Assembly (NCBI RefSeq): GCF_026239695.1
Contig: NZ_JAPIVS010000001.1
Coordinates: 310,001-374,000 of the forward strand
Source of the DNA: Pedobacter sp. MC2016-15
GTDB taxonomy: Bacteria; Bacteroidota; Bacteroidia; Sphingobacteriales; Sphingobacteriaceae
DNA: 64,000 nucleotides
Direction: 5' to 3'
Positions 52,452 through 60,729 of this stretch are shown here, in pieces. The notes under the pieces were generated by a model. That model made no database searches, was not told where the DNA came from, and saw nothing but the letters and a program-made list of their open reading frames with translations. The position numbers and the translations under genes were made by a program. The number at the start of each line of letters is the position of its first letter. The stretch's first letter is position 1.

Positions 52452-54008
52452 TCTGCCGGGTTTAATATGGAATAGCCGGGTTCCACCCTTCCACACCAAC
52501 TGAAGATCAAAGGCGATGTTAGACTGCACTTTAATTTCAGGCTGGTCGGTACTTCTCTTTCTCCTTGCCACCCAAAAATTGATGAGTCCCTTTTCCTTAT
52601 AAGGATATTTATTCACTCCAAATTCATCCAGCAGGCGAACATCCCAAACAACAGTATTGGCAGGAACATTAGGTCTAATTCCAAAAACATACTCAAAAAG
52701 CACAGATATTGGCACAAGACCCGTCCAGCCGACCAGGTCTTTCTGGTATTTTCCCTCCACTCTGTCAGGTGCATAATTCTCCCATAAAGTGCCGGTTTTG
52801 TTGAAGACCTTAACCACATTATCCAAATGATTCAATGCAATCTCATATGCCAGAGAATCCTGCTTGTATTTTGTGAGGCCGCGCAATACCATATAGGATG
52901 TGGGAGCCCACACTCCCCCTTGCCAATAGTTACCGCCTGGTGTGAATACAGGATGATCTGCGGAAAGTGTTGGTACACGATGCAGGCGTGCAAATTCGCG
53001 GGGATTTTCCAGGTGACCGATAAAATTTTTCAATTTATTATTAGGTATCGCTTCAGCAAGCAGTGCCCAGTAAGAAGCTATGCTTTTTACGTTTGATAAA
53101 GACCCATCGCGAAACCGGTCATAGTAAAAAGATGTTTGCTGGTCCCACATTTTGGTATTAACGTATTCAGATAATTGCTGGATTTCAACTTCTATTTCTT
53201 TGATCTCATTTTCGCGGCCTAGTGTTTTTGCGATAGCAATCAGTACTTTGCCTGCAAAAAGCTCCTGCATTGATGTATCAATCCAGGACATAAAGGCATG
53301 ACTGAATTCATTGTGAAACCCCTCAGGGACACGAGGCTGATTATCCATACCGCATCCCCAGCCCGTTGAAAAATATGAACCATCTGGCCAGGAACGGTTG
53401 GTTCTAAACCATTTATAATAAGCCAGCAAAGGAGCAAAAACTTTCTTTAGTCGAGTCTGATCATTGAAATTCTGGAAATATTCCCATTCAGCCCATGGCA
53501 TGATATTGGGACCTGTACTGGATGCATCGAAACGTTCAAATAATTCATTGCCATCCAGGGTAGAAATCTCGCGGCATATAAATCCGTCTTTGTGTTGTTT
53601 ATTGTAAAAGTTATCCAGGCTGCCCTGAAAATTAAAAGCATTGTGCCCATATCTCCCAAATAAGACCATGAAACTTGTATCCCACATAAAAATATGTTTA
53701 TTAAAGGCAGGATCAATATAGGGCTCGATAAAGCCGTTCTCTTTTGTAACAGGATGTACATTGCGAAATGCCAGTGACCAGGCTTTCCAGTAGCATGACA
53801 CTACATCACTTCGCTTGGGCCAAATAGGTTCTGGTAGTTTTTCCTTTATTTCACTGAAGGTAGGAGTTTTTGCAGGATTTGGTTTTTGGTTCAGGAAGGT
53901 GTTCCGGAAGACCAGAGAATCTGGAACATAGGTGTTCACGTAAATTTGGGCCTGAGCAATACCTGATAGGAAGCCAGCAATAATGATTGATAGAAAAAGG
54001 GTTTTCAT
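52446..54008 (-). CDS. Secreted GH63/MGH-like glycoside hydrolase
   Basis: 520 aa from the ATG at 54008 (MKTLFLSIIIAGFLSGIAQAQ, signal peptide). An (alpha/alpha)6 barrel with FMWDTSFMVLFGRY, PNIMPWAEWEYF, YFSTGWGCGMDNQPRVPEG, where the Asp of GMDNQPR matches the catalytic acid of GH63, WDQQTSFYYDRF and GNYWQGGVWAPTSYMVLRGL, a (YW-x-G-x-VW) hallmark. The C-terminus adds a small beta domain. Substrate could be a mannosyl- or glucosyl-alpha-linked oligosaccharide; glucosidase, mannosylglycerate hydrolase and trehalase relatives share these motifs. Confidence 0.8.
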   Translation of the reverse strand: MKTLFLSIIIAGFLSGIAQAQIYVNTYVPDSLVFRNTFLNQKPNPAKTPTFSEIKEKLPEPIWPKRSDVVSCYWKAWSLAFRNVHPVTKENGFIEPYIDPAFNKHIFMWDTSFMVLFGRYGHNAFNFQGSLDNFYNKQHKDGFICREISTLDGNELFERFDASSTGPNIMPWAEWEYFQNFNDQTRLKKVFAPLLAYYKWFRTNRSWPDGSYFSTGWGCGMDNQPRVPEGFHNEFSHAFMSWIDTSMQELFAGKVLIAIAKTLGRENEIKEIEVEIQQLSEYVNTKMWDQQTSFYYDRFRDGSLSNVKSIASYWALLAEAIPNNKLKNFIGHLENPREFARLHRVPTLSADHPVFTPGGNYWQGGVWAPTSYMVLRGLTKYKQDSLAYEIALNHLDNVVKVFNKTGTLWENYAPDRVEGKYQKDLVGWTGLVPISVLFEYVFGIRPNVPANTVVWDVRLLDEFGVNKYPYKEKGLINFWVARRKRSTDQPEIKVQSNIAFDLQLVWKGGTRLFHIKPGRL

Positions 54009-54101
54009 GTATTTTGAAAGGATATTTGGTTGTAATTCCAAAATTACTCAAATACAAACCGTCAACCGTCCTTAACAGTCTAACACCAAGTGCAGGTCTT
54101 C

Positions 54102-54827
54102 TTAAGGAGCAATTAACTTCCAGCCCTGCCCCATCCTGCTATTCCACTTTTTCTCCAGATAAAAAAATTCATTTGATGTAAGTTCAAGTTTACTGAGCAT
54201 AAAATTTACATCTGAAGTAGCGCTTCCCAGATGCTCTACAATAGAGCTTGTGACTAGAGCATGGCCCAAATGAAGGCTTGCCATCAAGTTGGCATAATCA
54301 TTATCTGCGCACCAGAATGTAAAGTTCTCATCTAAACTTCCAGTTAGCCTAAGCACATCACGCTTTAGAAATAAACACCATCCTGCTATCTCGTATCTAT
54401 TTCTATAACCTGGATAAATTCCTGTATTGAAATGAAAGCCAAGTCCCTCGTGATGAGATGGTGATAGAGGTGATGCACTGGAAAGATCATAATATGTATC
54501 AAATGCTATAAGAATTTCTGTTGCCCAATTTGTATGGAAAATCAGATCATTGTTGCAAAGGCATAAATATTTTGAAGAAGTGAGCTCAATTCCGATGTTC
54601 ATGAATTTGTTATATCCAAAATCCATATCCGGATATAAGGTTACAGAATTTTCATATTGATGGCCATCCAGCGTTCGTTCTGATTCAATAACTATTACAT
54701 TAAATTTGATCTTGTCTCTGTCTTCAGAATCCATTAATGAATGTATGCAGTTTTCTGTCATAAGTTTTAATGCTGCATTGTATGCATAACTTAATATGAT
54801 AATGTCGACTTCTGTTATACCTTTCAT
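54102..54827 (-). CDS. GT2-like glycosyltransferase, NNDLIF type (copy 1 of 2)
   Basis: 241 aa. EVDIIILSYAYNAALKLMTENCIHSLM, IVIESERTLDGHQYENSVTLYPDMDFGYNKFMNIGIELTSSKYLCLCNNDLIF (the NND in place of DxD), AGWCLFLKRDVLRLTGSLDENFTFWCADNDYANLM and ALVTSSIVEHLGSAT. The DENFTFWCADNDY block is the usual GT2 catalytic region. It is paralogous to the gene at 55857. It is 23 bp after the 54851 gene in one transcript. No membrane segment. Donor and acceptor unknown. Confidence 0.82.
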   Translation of the reverse strand: MKGITEVDIIILSYAYNAALKLMTENCIHSLMDSEDRDKIKFNVIVIESERTLDGHQYENSVTLYPDMDFGYNKFMNIGIELTSSKYLCLCNNDLIFHTNWATEILIAFDTYYDLSSASPLSPSHHEGLGFHFNTGIYPGYRNRYEIAGWCLFLKRDVLRLTGSLDENFTFWCADNDYANLMASLHLGHALVTSSIVEHLGSATSDVNFMLSKLELTSNEFFYLEKKWNSRMGQGWKLIAP

Positions 54828-54850
54828 AGTTCATTCTGTTAAAGAATTCA

Positions 54851-55414
54851 TTAATACAATCCCAGGGTAACCTCCACTTCATTATTTTCACTTATTTCAA
54901 GATGGTCAAGTGCATGTATCATGTATATGCTTGTGAGCCGACCTGTCCCTTCCACTGCGACATAGGGTCCAACTTTATCTACAGCAAGTAGTGTTATACC
55001 TTCCAATTTTACATCCTGATTTTTTAACGCACGGTAAATTCCGGATACCCGCGCATCGAGATAAGGTAGTTTGTTGAGATTTCTTGCAGCGTCAGAGATG
55101 AGGTAGGATCCATCGGTATTTCTTTTCCAACCTGGTAGCTGTAAGGTGTAAACCAGATCCAGATCTGACTTTTTTAGTTCTAAAAGAGCGCGATACCAAT
55201 TGATATATAATGAGATGGAATCAACCAAACCTTGCTTGAGCTCTAAAACATTGCTGATTCCTTCCTTTTCTAAATAATGGCTGCCGGAAAGTAACATTGT
55301 TAGGGTTTCCTGTCTGGTTGATTCAAATGCCGGATTAAAAAATTCGGAGTACACTTCCCCTACTGCCCATCTTCTCAGTACTTCATGGCGGTCTATTTTT
55401 TCTAATAATTTCAT
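54851..55414 (-). CDS. Hypothetical protein with a ParB-like VEGTGRL motif
   Basis: 187 aa, no signal peptide or membrane helix. The N-terminus is helical (LLEKIDRHEVLRRWAVGEVYSEFF). The C-terminal half contains YLDARVSGIYRALKNQ, ITLLAVDKVGPYVAVEGTGRLTSIYMIHALDHLEI, where VEGTGRLTSIY looks like the ParB/sulfiredoxin nucleotide-binding turn (DG-x-R/H-RL). That is a resemblance only. It sits directly upstream of a GT2 gene in the same transcript, so it may be a kinase-like or regulatory partner for glycan synthesis, but no function can be assigned. Confidence 0.65.
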   Translation of the reverse strand: MKLLEKIDRHEVLRRWAVGEVYSEFFNPAFESTRQETLTMLLSGSHYLEKEGISNVLELKQGLVDSISLYINWYRALLELKKSDLDLVYTLQLPGWKRNTDGSYLISDAARNLNKLPYLDARVSGIYRALKNQDVKLEGITLLAVDKVGPYVAVEGTGRLTSIYMIHALDHLEISENNEVEVTLGLY

Positions 55415-55585
55415 AGCGTATCCTTTGATGTTTGACTGGTTTAGTATTAACGTAAGTTAACGAGAAAAAACTCCCTTTGTCGCTATAGTAAATTTTAGGG
55501 ACTTTTGGCCAGATTTATAATGAGACATCTGTCCTTAGTATGAAGAAATGCTTTGTCTACTTTTAATACAAAATCATTTAAAATT

Positions 55586-55840
55586 ATGAAAAGATCTTGG
55601 TATGCATTTATGGGTGGAGATCCGTTTAATGTTGAAAACTATCATAGACTCACGGCAAAACCGGGTTATTTATGTGGGGCAAACTTATGCGCGATTTATG
55701 CTACGGGAGTGGAAATTCATCCATTGGATCCTCTATCTAATAATCTAAGAGACTACATTAAAAAAGGTTTAGAGACGGAGTTATTGCAACCTTTTGATCC
55801 ATTTTTTACAAAAAAGTATGTATATCTAAAAGATGTATAA
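55586..55840 (+). CDS. WYxYNG-family small protein (copy 3, no leader element)
   Basis: 84 aa from the ATG at 55586 (MKRSWYAFMGGD). Blocks: SWYAFMGGDPFNVENYHRLTAKPG, YLCGANLCAIYATG (cysteines five apart), HPLDPLSNNLRDYIKKGLE and the final KYVYLKDV. It closely matches copy 1 in the PLSNNLRDYI helix. Unlike the other seven it lacks the GCCGAAAACCC...AGTAGGC leader. Instead it carries a GAGACA..TGTCC motif like those upstream of the plus-strand GT2 genes. It lies between two minus-strand glycan genes. Confidence 0.72.
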   Translation: MKRSWYAFMGGDPFNVENYHRLTAKPGYLCGANLCAIYATGVEIHPLDPLSNNLRDYIKKGLETELLQPFDPFFTKKYVYLKDV

Positions 55841-55856
55841 ACGGTTTCCTGGGAGG

Positions 55857-56576
55857 TTAACTAATAATCTCCCAACCTGTGCCCAAACGATATTTCCATT
55901 TTTTTTCCCAGTATTTTAACTCTCCATAAGTTAAATCTTGCTGTTTGTAATCTGTTTGAGCATGCAGGGTGATGCTACCAAGGTGGTCAACTCTTGAAGA
56001 TGTTACTAACCCGTGCCTCAGCTTTAAGATAAAAAGTGTATTTCCATAATCATTATCTGCACACCAAAAACGGTAATTTTCATCCAGTCTGCCCATTTGC
56101 TTCAATAGGTCGCGCTTGAAAAATAGACACCAGCCTGCAATATGTGCTCTAACTCTGTATCCGAAATGTATAGAACCGTCCAACTTAAAACCCTCCTGCG
56201 GGTGGAAAATACCACAAGCAGGTGATGCACTGTCCAATTTAAATTTCTCGCAAGCATTGACAATATTGGTAGCCCATCCCTCATAAAATATCAAGTCATT
56301 ATTACAAATACAGACATAAGGCGACGAAGAGATGTCTATGCCTTTATTCATATACAGATTATATCCAAATTCAACATCAGGATAAATCGTTGTCGTATAT
56401 TCATATTGATATGAACCCATTGCTCTCTCGGATTCAACTACGATAATATTAAATTTGACCTTAGTCGGATCTTCTGAGCAGAGTAGTGATTTAATACAAT
56501 TGTCAGTAACCTCTTTGAGTTCAATACTTTGAGCATAACTCAAAATGATAATGTCTATTTCTATTTTTTTACTCAT
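55857..56576 (-). CDS. GT2-like glycosyltransferase, NNDLIF type (copy 2 of 2)
   Basis: 239 aa from the ATG at 56576 (MSKKIEIDIIILSYAQ); an upstream ATG at 56606 is possible. VTDNCIKSLL, IIVVESERAMGSYQYEYTTTIYPDVEFGYNLYMNKGIDISSSPYVCICNNDLIF, AGWCLFFKRDLLKQMGRLDENYRFWCADNDYGNTL and LVTSSRVDHLGSITL match the 54102 protein throughout. Cytoplasmic GT-A fold. It is convergent with the copy-3 small-protein gene (16 bp) and divergent from the GT2 gene at 56819. Confidence 0.82.
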   Translation of the reverse strand: MSKKIEIDIIILSYAQSIELKEVTDNCIKSLLCSEDPTKVKFNIIVVESERAMGSYQYEYTTTIYPDVEFGYNLYMNKGIDISSSPYVCICNNDLIFYEGWATNIVNACEKFKLDSASPACGIFHPQEGFKLDGSIHFGYRVRAHIAGWCLFFKRDLLKQMGRLDENYRFWCADNDYGNTLFILKLRHGLVTSSRVDHLGSITLHAQTDYKQQDLTYGELKYWEKKWKYRLGTGWEIIS

Positions 56577-56818
56577 AATTGATAGGGTTTTTCTAAATAT
56601 TTCCATTCATTTAAAATTGAATTTACAATAAAGTACGATCAGTGAAACTTCTTTTGTAATTCCGGATCATTTGTCCCAAATGTTGCAAATATTCCAAAAG
56701 ACAAATTCTTGTTTGTAGCGTTAAATATTTATGTCGATCACTTATGAGACAAGTGTCCCTATGAAAAACCTAGCCTATCATTTAATTTTATAACATACAA
56801 TTATAAAAACAAAATTCT

Positions 56819-57475
56819 ATGGATCAACCACTCGTCTCCTGCATCATGCCGACTGCAAATCGGCAGAGATATCTTCCGATGGCCATTCAATACTTTTTAG
56901 AACAGGACTACGTTAGATCTGAGCTAATCATTTTGGATGACGGAAAAGAATCAGCATTTGATATTATTCCAGACAATCTAAGGATCAAATATTTTTATAT
57001 TGAGCCAATGGGTACTATTGGTATCAAAAGAAACGCAGCCTGTGACAAAGCTAATGGTGAAATCATTTTGCACTGGGACGATGACGACTGGTATGCACCA
57101 GACTGGATAAGCAGACAAGTGGAAGCGCAATTAAAATCTGGAGCCGATATAACAGGCTTAAATAGAGTGATTTTTTTCTCTCCATCTTTGAATAAACGGT
57201 ATATGTATGAAGATACCGATGAAGATAAACCCTGGTTGTGTGGAGCTACAATGGCATATAAAAAGTCCTTTTGGAAGGAACACAGCTTTGTAGACCTACA
57301 AGTGGGTGAAGATTACGATTTTGTATGGAATTCTGGCGGGAAGATTTTTGCTTTAGATTACCTTCATGGATTTGTTGCAATTCTTCATGCAAACAATACC
57401 AGTATTAAACCTATTGAAAATCCTAAGCATAAAAAAAATCCAGTGGGTTGGAAAGAATCAAAACCAGCATCCTGA
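56819..57475 (+). CDS. Small GT2 glycosyltransferase, HWDDDDW type (copy 3 of 4)
   Basis: 218 aa. SCIMPTANRQRYLPMAIQYFLEQDY, SELIILDDGKES, MGTIGIKRNAACDKANGEIILHWDDDDWYAPDWISRQV, WLCGATMAYKKSFWKEHSFVDLQVGEDYDF and FVAILHANNTS are all in place. It shares the short SPSLNKRYMYEDTDEDKP acceptor loop with copy 4 rather than the LNRN loop of copies 1 and 2. The next gene starts 3 bp after its stop, so the two are one operon of paralogues. Confidence 0.88.
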   Translation: MDQPLVSCIMPTANRQRYLPMAIQYFLEQDYVRSELIILDDGKESAFDIIPDNLRIKYFYIEPMGTIGIKRNAACDKANGEIILHWDDDDWYAPDWISRQVEAQLKSGADITGLNRVIFFSPSLNKRYMYEDTDEDKPWLCGATMAYKKSFWKEHSFVDLQVGEDYDFVWNSGGKIFALDYLHGFVAILHANNTSIKPIENPKHKKNPVGWKESKPAS

Positions 57476-57477
57476 TT

Positions 57478-58164
57478 ATGAGTGCTCATCACGTGTCTTG
57501 TATTATGCCGACAGCTAATAGAGAATTATTTGTACCAATGGCTGTAGATTACTTTCTTAATCAAAGTTATCGCAACGCGGAATTGATTATTGTTGATGAT
57601 GGCAAATATTCTGTCAGATCAGTAATACCTGAACATTATAGAGTAAAATATCATTATACAGAACCTCTTGGAAGCATCGGCCTTAAAAGGAATTATGCAT
57701 GTCAGCTGGCACAAGGTAAAATAATCATGCATTGGGATGATGATGACTGGTATGGCTATGAATGGATTGCAAAACAGGTCGCCGCATTAGAAAGCTCCGG
57801 CGCAGACATATGTGGTTTAAATCAAATTCCTTTTTATTCGCCTTTGATGAAAAAATATTGGAATTATGATGGCAGAAGCCAGGAAAGGCCCTGGCTATCA
57901 GGTGCAACTATGGCTTATCATAAATCTTTTTGGAAAGATCATCCATTTAAAGATGTGCAAATAGGTGAAGATTATGATTATATCTGGAATAATAACGCGA
58001 CTATATTTGCACATGATTATACCGAGGGATTTTGTGCTATACTCCATTCGGGTAATACTACACTCAAACCTTTTGAAAATAAAAAACATAAGAGACGTGC
58101 GATACAATATATGGATATTGAATTTAAGGGAGATTCCGAAAACCCAGAAAAGAGTAGGATCTAA
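57478..58164 (+). CDS. Small GT2 glycosyltransferase, HWDDDDW type (copy 4 of 4)
   Basis: 228 aa from the ATG at 57478 (MSAHHVSCIMPTANRELF). Blocks: AELIIVDDGKYS, LGSIGLKRNYACQLAQGKIIMHWDDDDWYGYEW, WLSGATMAYHKSFWKDHPFKDVQIGEDYDY and FCAILHSGNTT. The last 11 codons (GDSENPEKSRI) are read from the conserved leader element that precedes the next gene, so its C-terminus has been extended compared with its paralogues, which end near NTTxKPxENxxHKKN. Confidence 0.87.
   Translation: MSAHHVSCIMPTANRELFVPMAVDYFLNQSYRNAELIIVDDGKYSVRSVIPEHYRVKYHYTEPLGSIGLKRNYACQLAQGKIIMHWDDDDWYGYEWIAKQVAALESSGADICGLNQIPFYSPLMKKYWNYDGRSQERPWLSGATMAYHKSFWKDHPFKDVQIGEDYDYIWNNNATIFAHDYTEGFCAILHSGNTTLKPFENKKHKRRAIQYMDIEFKGDSENPEKSRI
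58128..58160 (+). ncRNA. Conserved leader element, copy 4 (truncated, inside a gene end)
   Basis: GGG at 58128, TCCGAAAACCC, GAGTAGGA. The inner arm pair is TCC/GGA where other copies have GCC/GGC, a compensating change. The AT-rich hairpin is absent and the next ATG (58180) is only 20 nt away. Confidence 0.6.
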
Positions 58165-58179
58165 TGCTAAAATTGGAAT

Positions 58180-58506
58180 ATGCCTTGGTATAAATTAATT
58201 AATAATGAGCTGGATATATGTGATTCATCCAGTTATAAAATCTTAAATAAAGCACCTGATTGTGTCGATGGCCCTTACTTGCATGCTATATTTGCAGACG
58301 AAATTCCTGAAGATCCGGAACGAAGGCCTGATATTGAAGGAACACCGGGACTACTCTTTTATATTATTCGAGCCTTGGCAAGTGGTAAAGGCCAACCCTC
58401 TTCCACCTTTCCACCAGTACCGCTTGAGGTACGAATGTCTCCTAATCCTGCAATGGATAGTACCAATTTTCAATATGTTAGGGGAAATGCCGAAAACCCA
58501 GAATAG
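58180..58506 (+). CDS. WYxYNG-family small protein (copy 4, most divergent)
   Basis: 108 aa. MPWYKLINNELDICD keeps the W-Y start. The core is DCVDGPYLHAIFADE, where the second cysteine is replaced by His. Then come GTPGLLFYIIRALASGKGQ and NFQYVRGN. It is longer than the rest because of an insertion (EDPERRPDIEG) and a C-terminal tail AENPE read from the leader element of the next gene. It lies 15 bp after a GT2 gene and may be co-transcribed with it, unlike the other family members. Confidence 0.65.
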   Translation: MPWYKLINNELDICDSSSYKILNKAPDCVDGPYLHAIFADEIPEDPERRPDIEGTPGLLFYIIRALASGKGQPSSTFPPVPLEVRMSPNPAMDSTNFQYVRGNAENPE

Positions 58507-58565
58507 AGTAGGCTGAAATTTAAAGTTTTCTGATCGCTTTTTGATCTATAAAAGCATCCTTTATT
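58481..58565 (+). ncRNA. Conserved 5' leader element, copy 5
   Basis: GGGG at 58481, GCCGAAAACCC, AGAGTAGGC, AAAGTTTTC, hairpin GCTTTTTGATCTATAAAAGC at 58536-58555, ending 10 nt before the ATG. Its first 26 bp are the coding end of the preceding gene. Confidence 0.8.
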
Positions 58566-58856
58566 ATGCCTAGAGCCTGGTATGTTTTCAATGGGGCAAC
58601 AACAGCAGATGCCCAGTATGCGGCAGGTAATTATCGACTTTTAAGTAATAATTCAAAACCTGCTTGTGTAAATGGCATACAGGTATGTGCAGTTTATGCT
58701 TTCTACCCTGGCCCAATCGCACCTCTAAATCCTCTTGCTCCCCTCAGTACCAATATTAGACAATATATAGCTGATGGTACCGCCACATTAGTATCTCAAC
58801 CACAGATCCCAACGGATGCTAAGCGATATGTATATATGAGAGGCGTATTAGTTTGA
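58566..58856 (+). CDS. WYxYNG-family small protein (copy 5)
   Basis: 96 aa. MPRAWYVFNGATTADAQYAAGNYRLLSNNSKPACVNGIQVCAVYAFYPGP keeps the PRAWY start and the C-x6-C core. NPLAPLSTNIRQYIADGTATLVSQPQIPTDAKRYVYMRGVLV gives the helix and the final strand. No signal peptide. The loop between WYVFNG and the first cysteine is longer than in other copies. It is followed by a strong terminator shared with the convergent TlpA-FKBP gene. Confidence 0.78.
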   Translation: MPRAWYVFNGATTADAQYAAGNYRLLSNNSKPACVNGIQVCAVYAFYPGPIAPLNPLAPLSTNIRQYIADGTATLVSQPQIPTDAKRYVYMRGVLV

Positions 58857-58866
58857 TAAATGTAAT

Positions 58867-58922
58867 GATTCCGCAATAATAGTAAAGCATCTAGAGCTTA
58901 CATCCTAAATTATTGCGGAATC
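58867..58922. terminator. Long hairpin terminator between convergent genes
   Basis: GATTCCGCAATAAT pairs with ATTATTGCGGAATC across a 28 nt loop, giving a 14 bp perfect stem followed by T-rich sequence. Confidence 0.85.
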
Positions 58923-58929
58923 TGTATTT

Positions 58930-60729
58930 TTACTTAACCACCTCTATAAGTTCAATTTCGAAAATTAAATTACTATTTGGTGGAAAACTTCCATGCGCTG
59001 TATGACTTCCATATCCCAGGAAGGAAGGTATATATATAATCCATTTTGATCCTACTTTCATTAATGCCAATGCTTCCTTCCACCCATCAATCACATCAGC
59101 TAATTTTAATTCCACAGGTTTTGCATTTTTCAACGTAGTTTCGAAAACTTTACCGTTCACTTGCATTCCAGTGTAATGAACCTTAATTTTATTATTAAAT
59201 TTGGGTCTAATACCATTTCCCTCACGAATAATCCTATACTGTAAACCTGAAGGCAGTGAAATGACACCTTCTCTTTCTTTGTTTTCATCTAGAAATCTTT
59301 CATTCTCCTCTTGTGTGGCATTGTTTACTTGTTTAGTGGAAGATTTGTTTAAAATATGTTGATTAAAGTTATTATTCTCACTGACTTCGGTGAAGATTAA
59401 CTTATCGACAGTTCGCAATTCTTTCCTGAGAATCAATCCATAGGAACTTAAAACCATATTTATGTCCTCAAAACTTGCATGTAGATCTAAATTAATTCTT
59501 ATCCATAAATTAGAGGAAATCCTACTATCGACGGAGGCCGCTGGTGTTTCATCAAAAACATAAGGATGATCTTCCTGATTATTCAATTTTGATATAAGCC
59601 CTGAAACACTTATCCCTATTCCAATTTTTTCTCCCTTAACTTTTTTTGCGATTCCTGATGAAATTTCATTTAATACCCACACTATTTCTGTTCTTTTTTC
59701 CCAACGTACATGTAATCCTAAGATTTCATCCAACTGTTTATTGACTTTCCTATAGATTTCTGAATCACTTTGACCGCTATCCTTATTTACGGATTCAAAA
59801 CAATGTCCAGCAGTTAATATCCATTCTTCAGGATACCTATTGTCTTTGTAATTCCACCTATACTTAGAGCGGTCCAAAACTTCCCACACGGTTTGATTTG
59901 AATCAATAGTCAATGATGGTGTAATGAGATCTCCCATTTTATATGTGGACATCCAATTTACTACATACATAGTATGAATTGGTTCATTGATCATATAAGT
60001 TCTAAATGTTCGATCATATGCATTCCTTATAATACCTCTGCCTCCGCTAAAGCCCATGGTATTAATGCCGGACTTATAACCAGATAGAGCTGTGTATATT
60101 ATTGGGTGCCTCTCATCACCGCCAATATCAAAAAGCTTTTTGGAATAATCGTGCTTAAAAAAATCATTTTTAATCTTCCAATTAACATTCTCGCCGGCTA
60201 GTATCCGTGTAATATTTTGTTCATCGACATAATCGGCTGTTGTGATACCAACAACCTTTCTGTTATAAATCCAAATTTCATGCGGCACTCCAATGTGAGG
60301 GAAGTAAGTTTGAAATATTTTGTCTTCAACAACTGAAGGGAGAGTATTTGATTTTGTATATTTATTATTTTTCCAAAATGCAGAAACTATACTCTCTGAC
60401 TCATATGTAACGGGAAGGATTTTCAGTCTATTTCCAATTTTTTTTTGCAAATCTTCTAGACGGGGTAGAGCAGCAATACATCCACTACAATTTGTTGACC
60501 AAAAATCTATCAGCAACAATTGATTATCAAAATCCGAAATTTTGCCATAACTATATCTCGCATTAAATATTTTTGGGATGATAAAGTCTGGAACTGAATC
60601 TCCCACTGTCAGAGCGACAGTTTTAACGTTCCCATTTAGTCGCTCATCATCTGGGAAATGCTTTTGACAAAGTACTTGTAAGGGCAATGTTAGTAATATA
60701 AAGAAAATGCTTTTAAATAATATTTTCAT
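58930..60729 (-). CDS. Secreted thioredoxin (TlpA-like) / FKBP prolyl isomerase fusion
   Basis: 599 aa. A signal peptide (LFKSIFFILLTLPLQVLCQ) possibly ends in a lipidated Cys. Residues about 35-170 are a TlpA-like thioredoxin domain: IDFWSTNCSGCIAALPRLEDL with active site C-S-G-C and GVPHEIWIYNRKVVGI. Residues about 195-450 are an uncharacterised stretch with LTAGHCFESVNKDSG. Residues about 495-599 are a full FKBP: YRIIREGNGIRPKFNNKIKVHYTGMQVNGKVFETT...DVIDGWKEALALMKVGSKW. Such a protein would reduce or isomerise disulfides and prolines in the periplasm. It is on the same strand as the SusCD genes to its right, with small-protein cassettes in between on the other strand. Confidence 0.85.
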   Translation of the reverse strand: MKILFKSIFFILLTLPLQVLCQKHFPDDERLNGNVKTVALTVGDSVPDFIIPKIFNARYSYGKISDFDNQLLLIDFWSTNCSGCIAALPRLEDLQKKIGNRLKILPVTYESESIVSAFWKNNKYTKSNTLPSVVEDKIFQTYFPHIGVPHEIWIYNRKVVGITTADYVDEQNITRILAGENVNWKIKNDFFKHDYSKKLFDIGGDERHPIIYTALSGYKSGINTMGFSGGRGIIRNAYDRTFRTYMINEPIHTMYVVNWMSTYKMGDLITPSLTIDSNQTVWEVLDRSKYRWNYKDNRYPEEWILTAGHCFESVNKDSGQSDSEIYRKVNKQLDEILGLHVRWEKRTEIVWVLNEISSGIAKKVKGEKIGIGISVSGLISKLNNQEDHPYVFDETPAASVDSRISSNLWIRINLDLHASFEDINMVLSSYGLILRKELRTVDKLIFTEVSENNNFNQHILNKSSTKQVNNATQEENERFLDENKEREGVISLPSGLQYRIIREGNGIRPKFNNKIKVHYTGMQVNGKVFETTLKNAKPVELKLADVIDGWKEALALMKVGSKWIIYIPSFLGYGSHTAHGSFPPNSNLIFEIELIEVVK

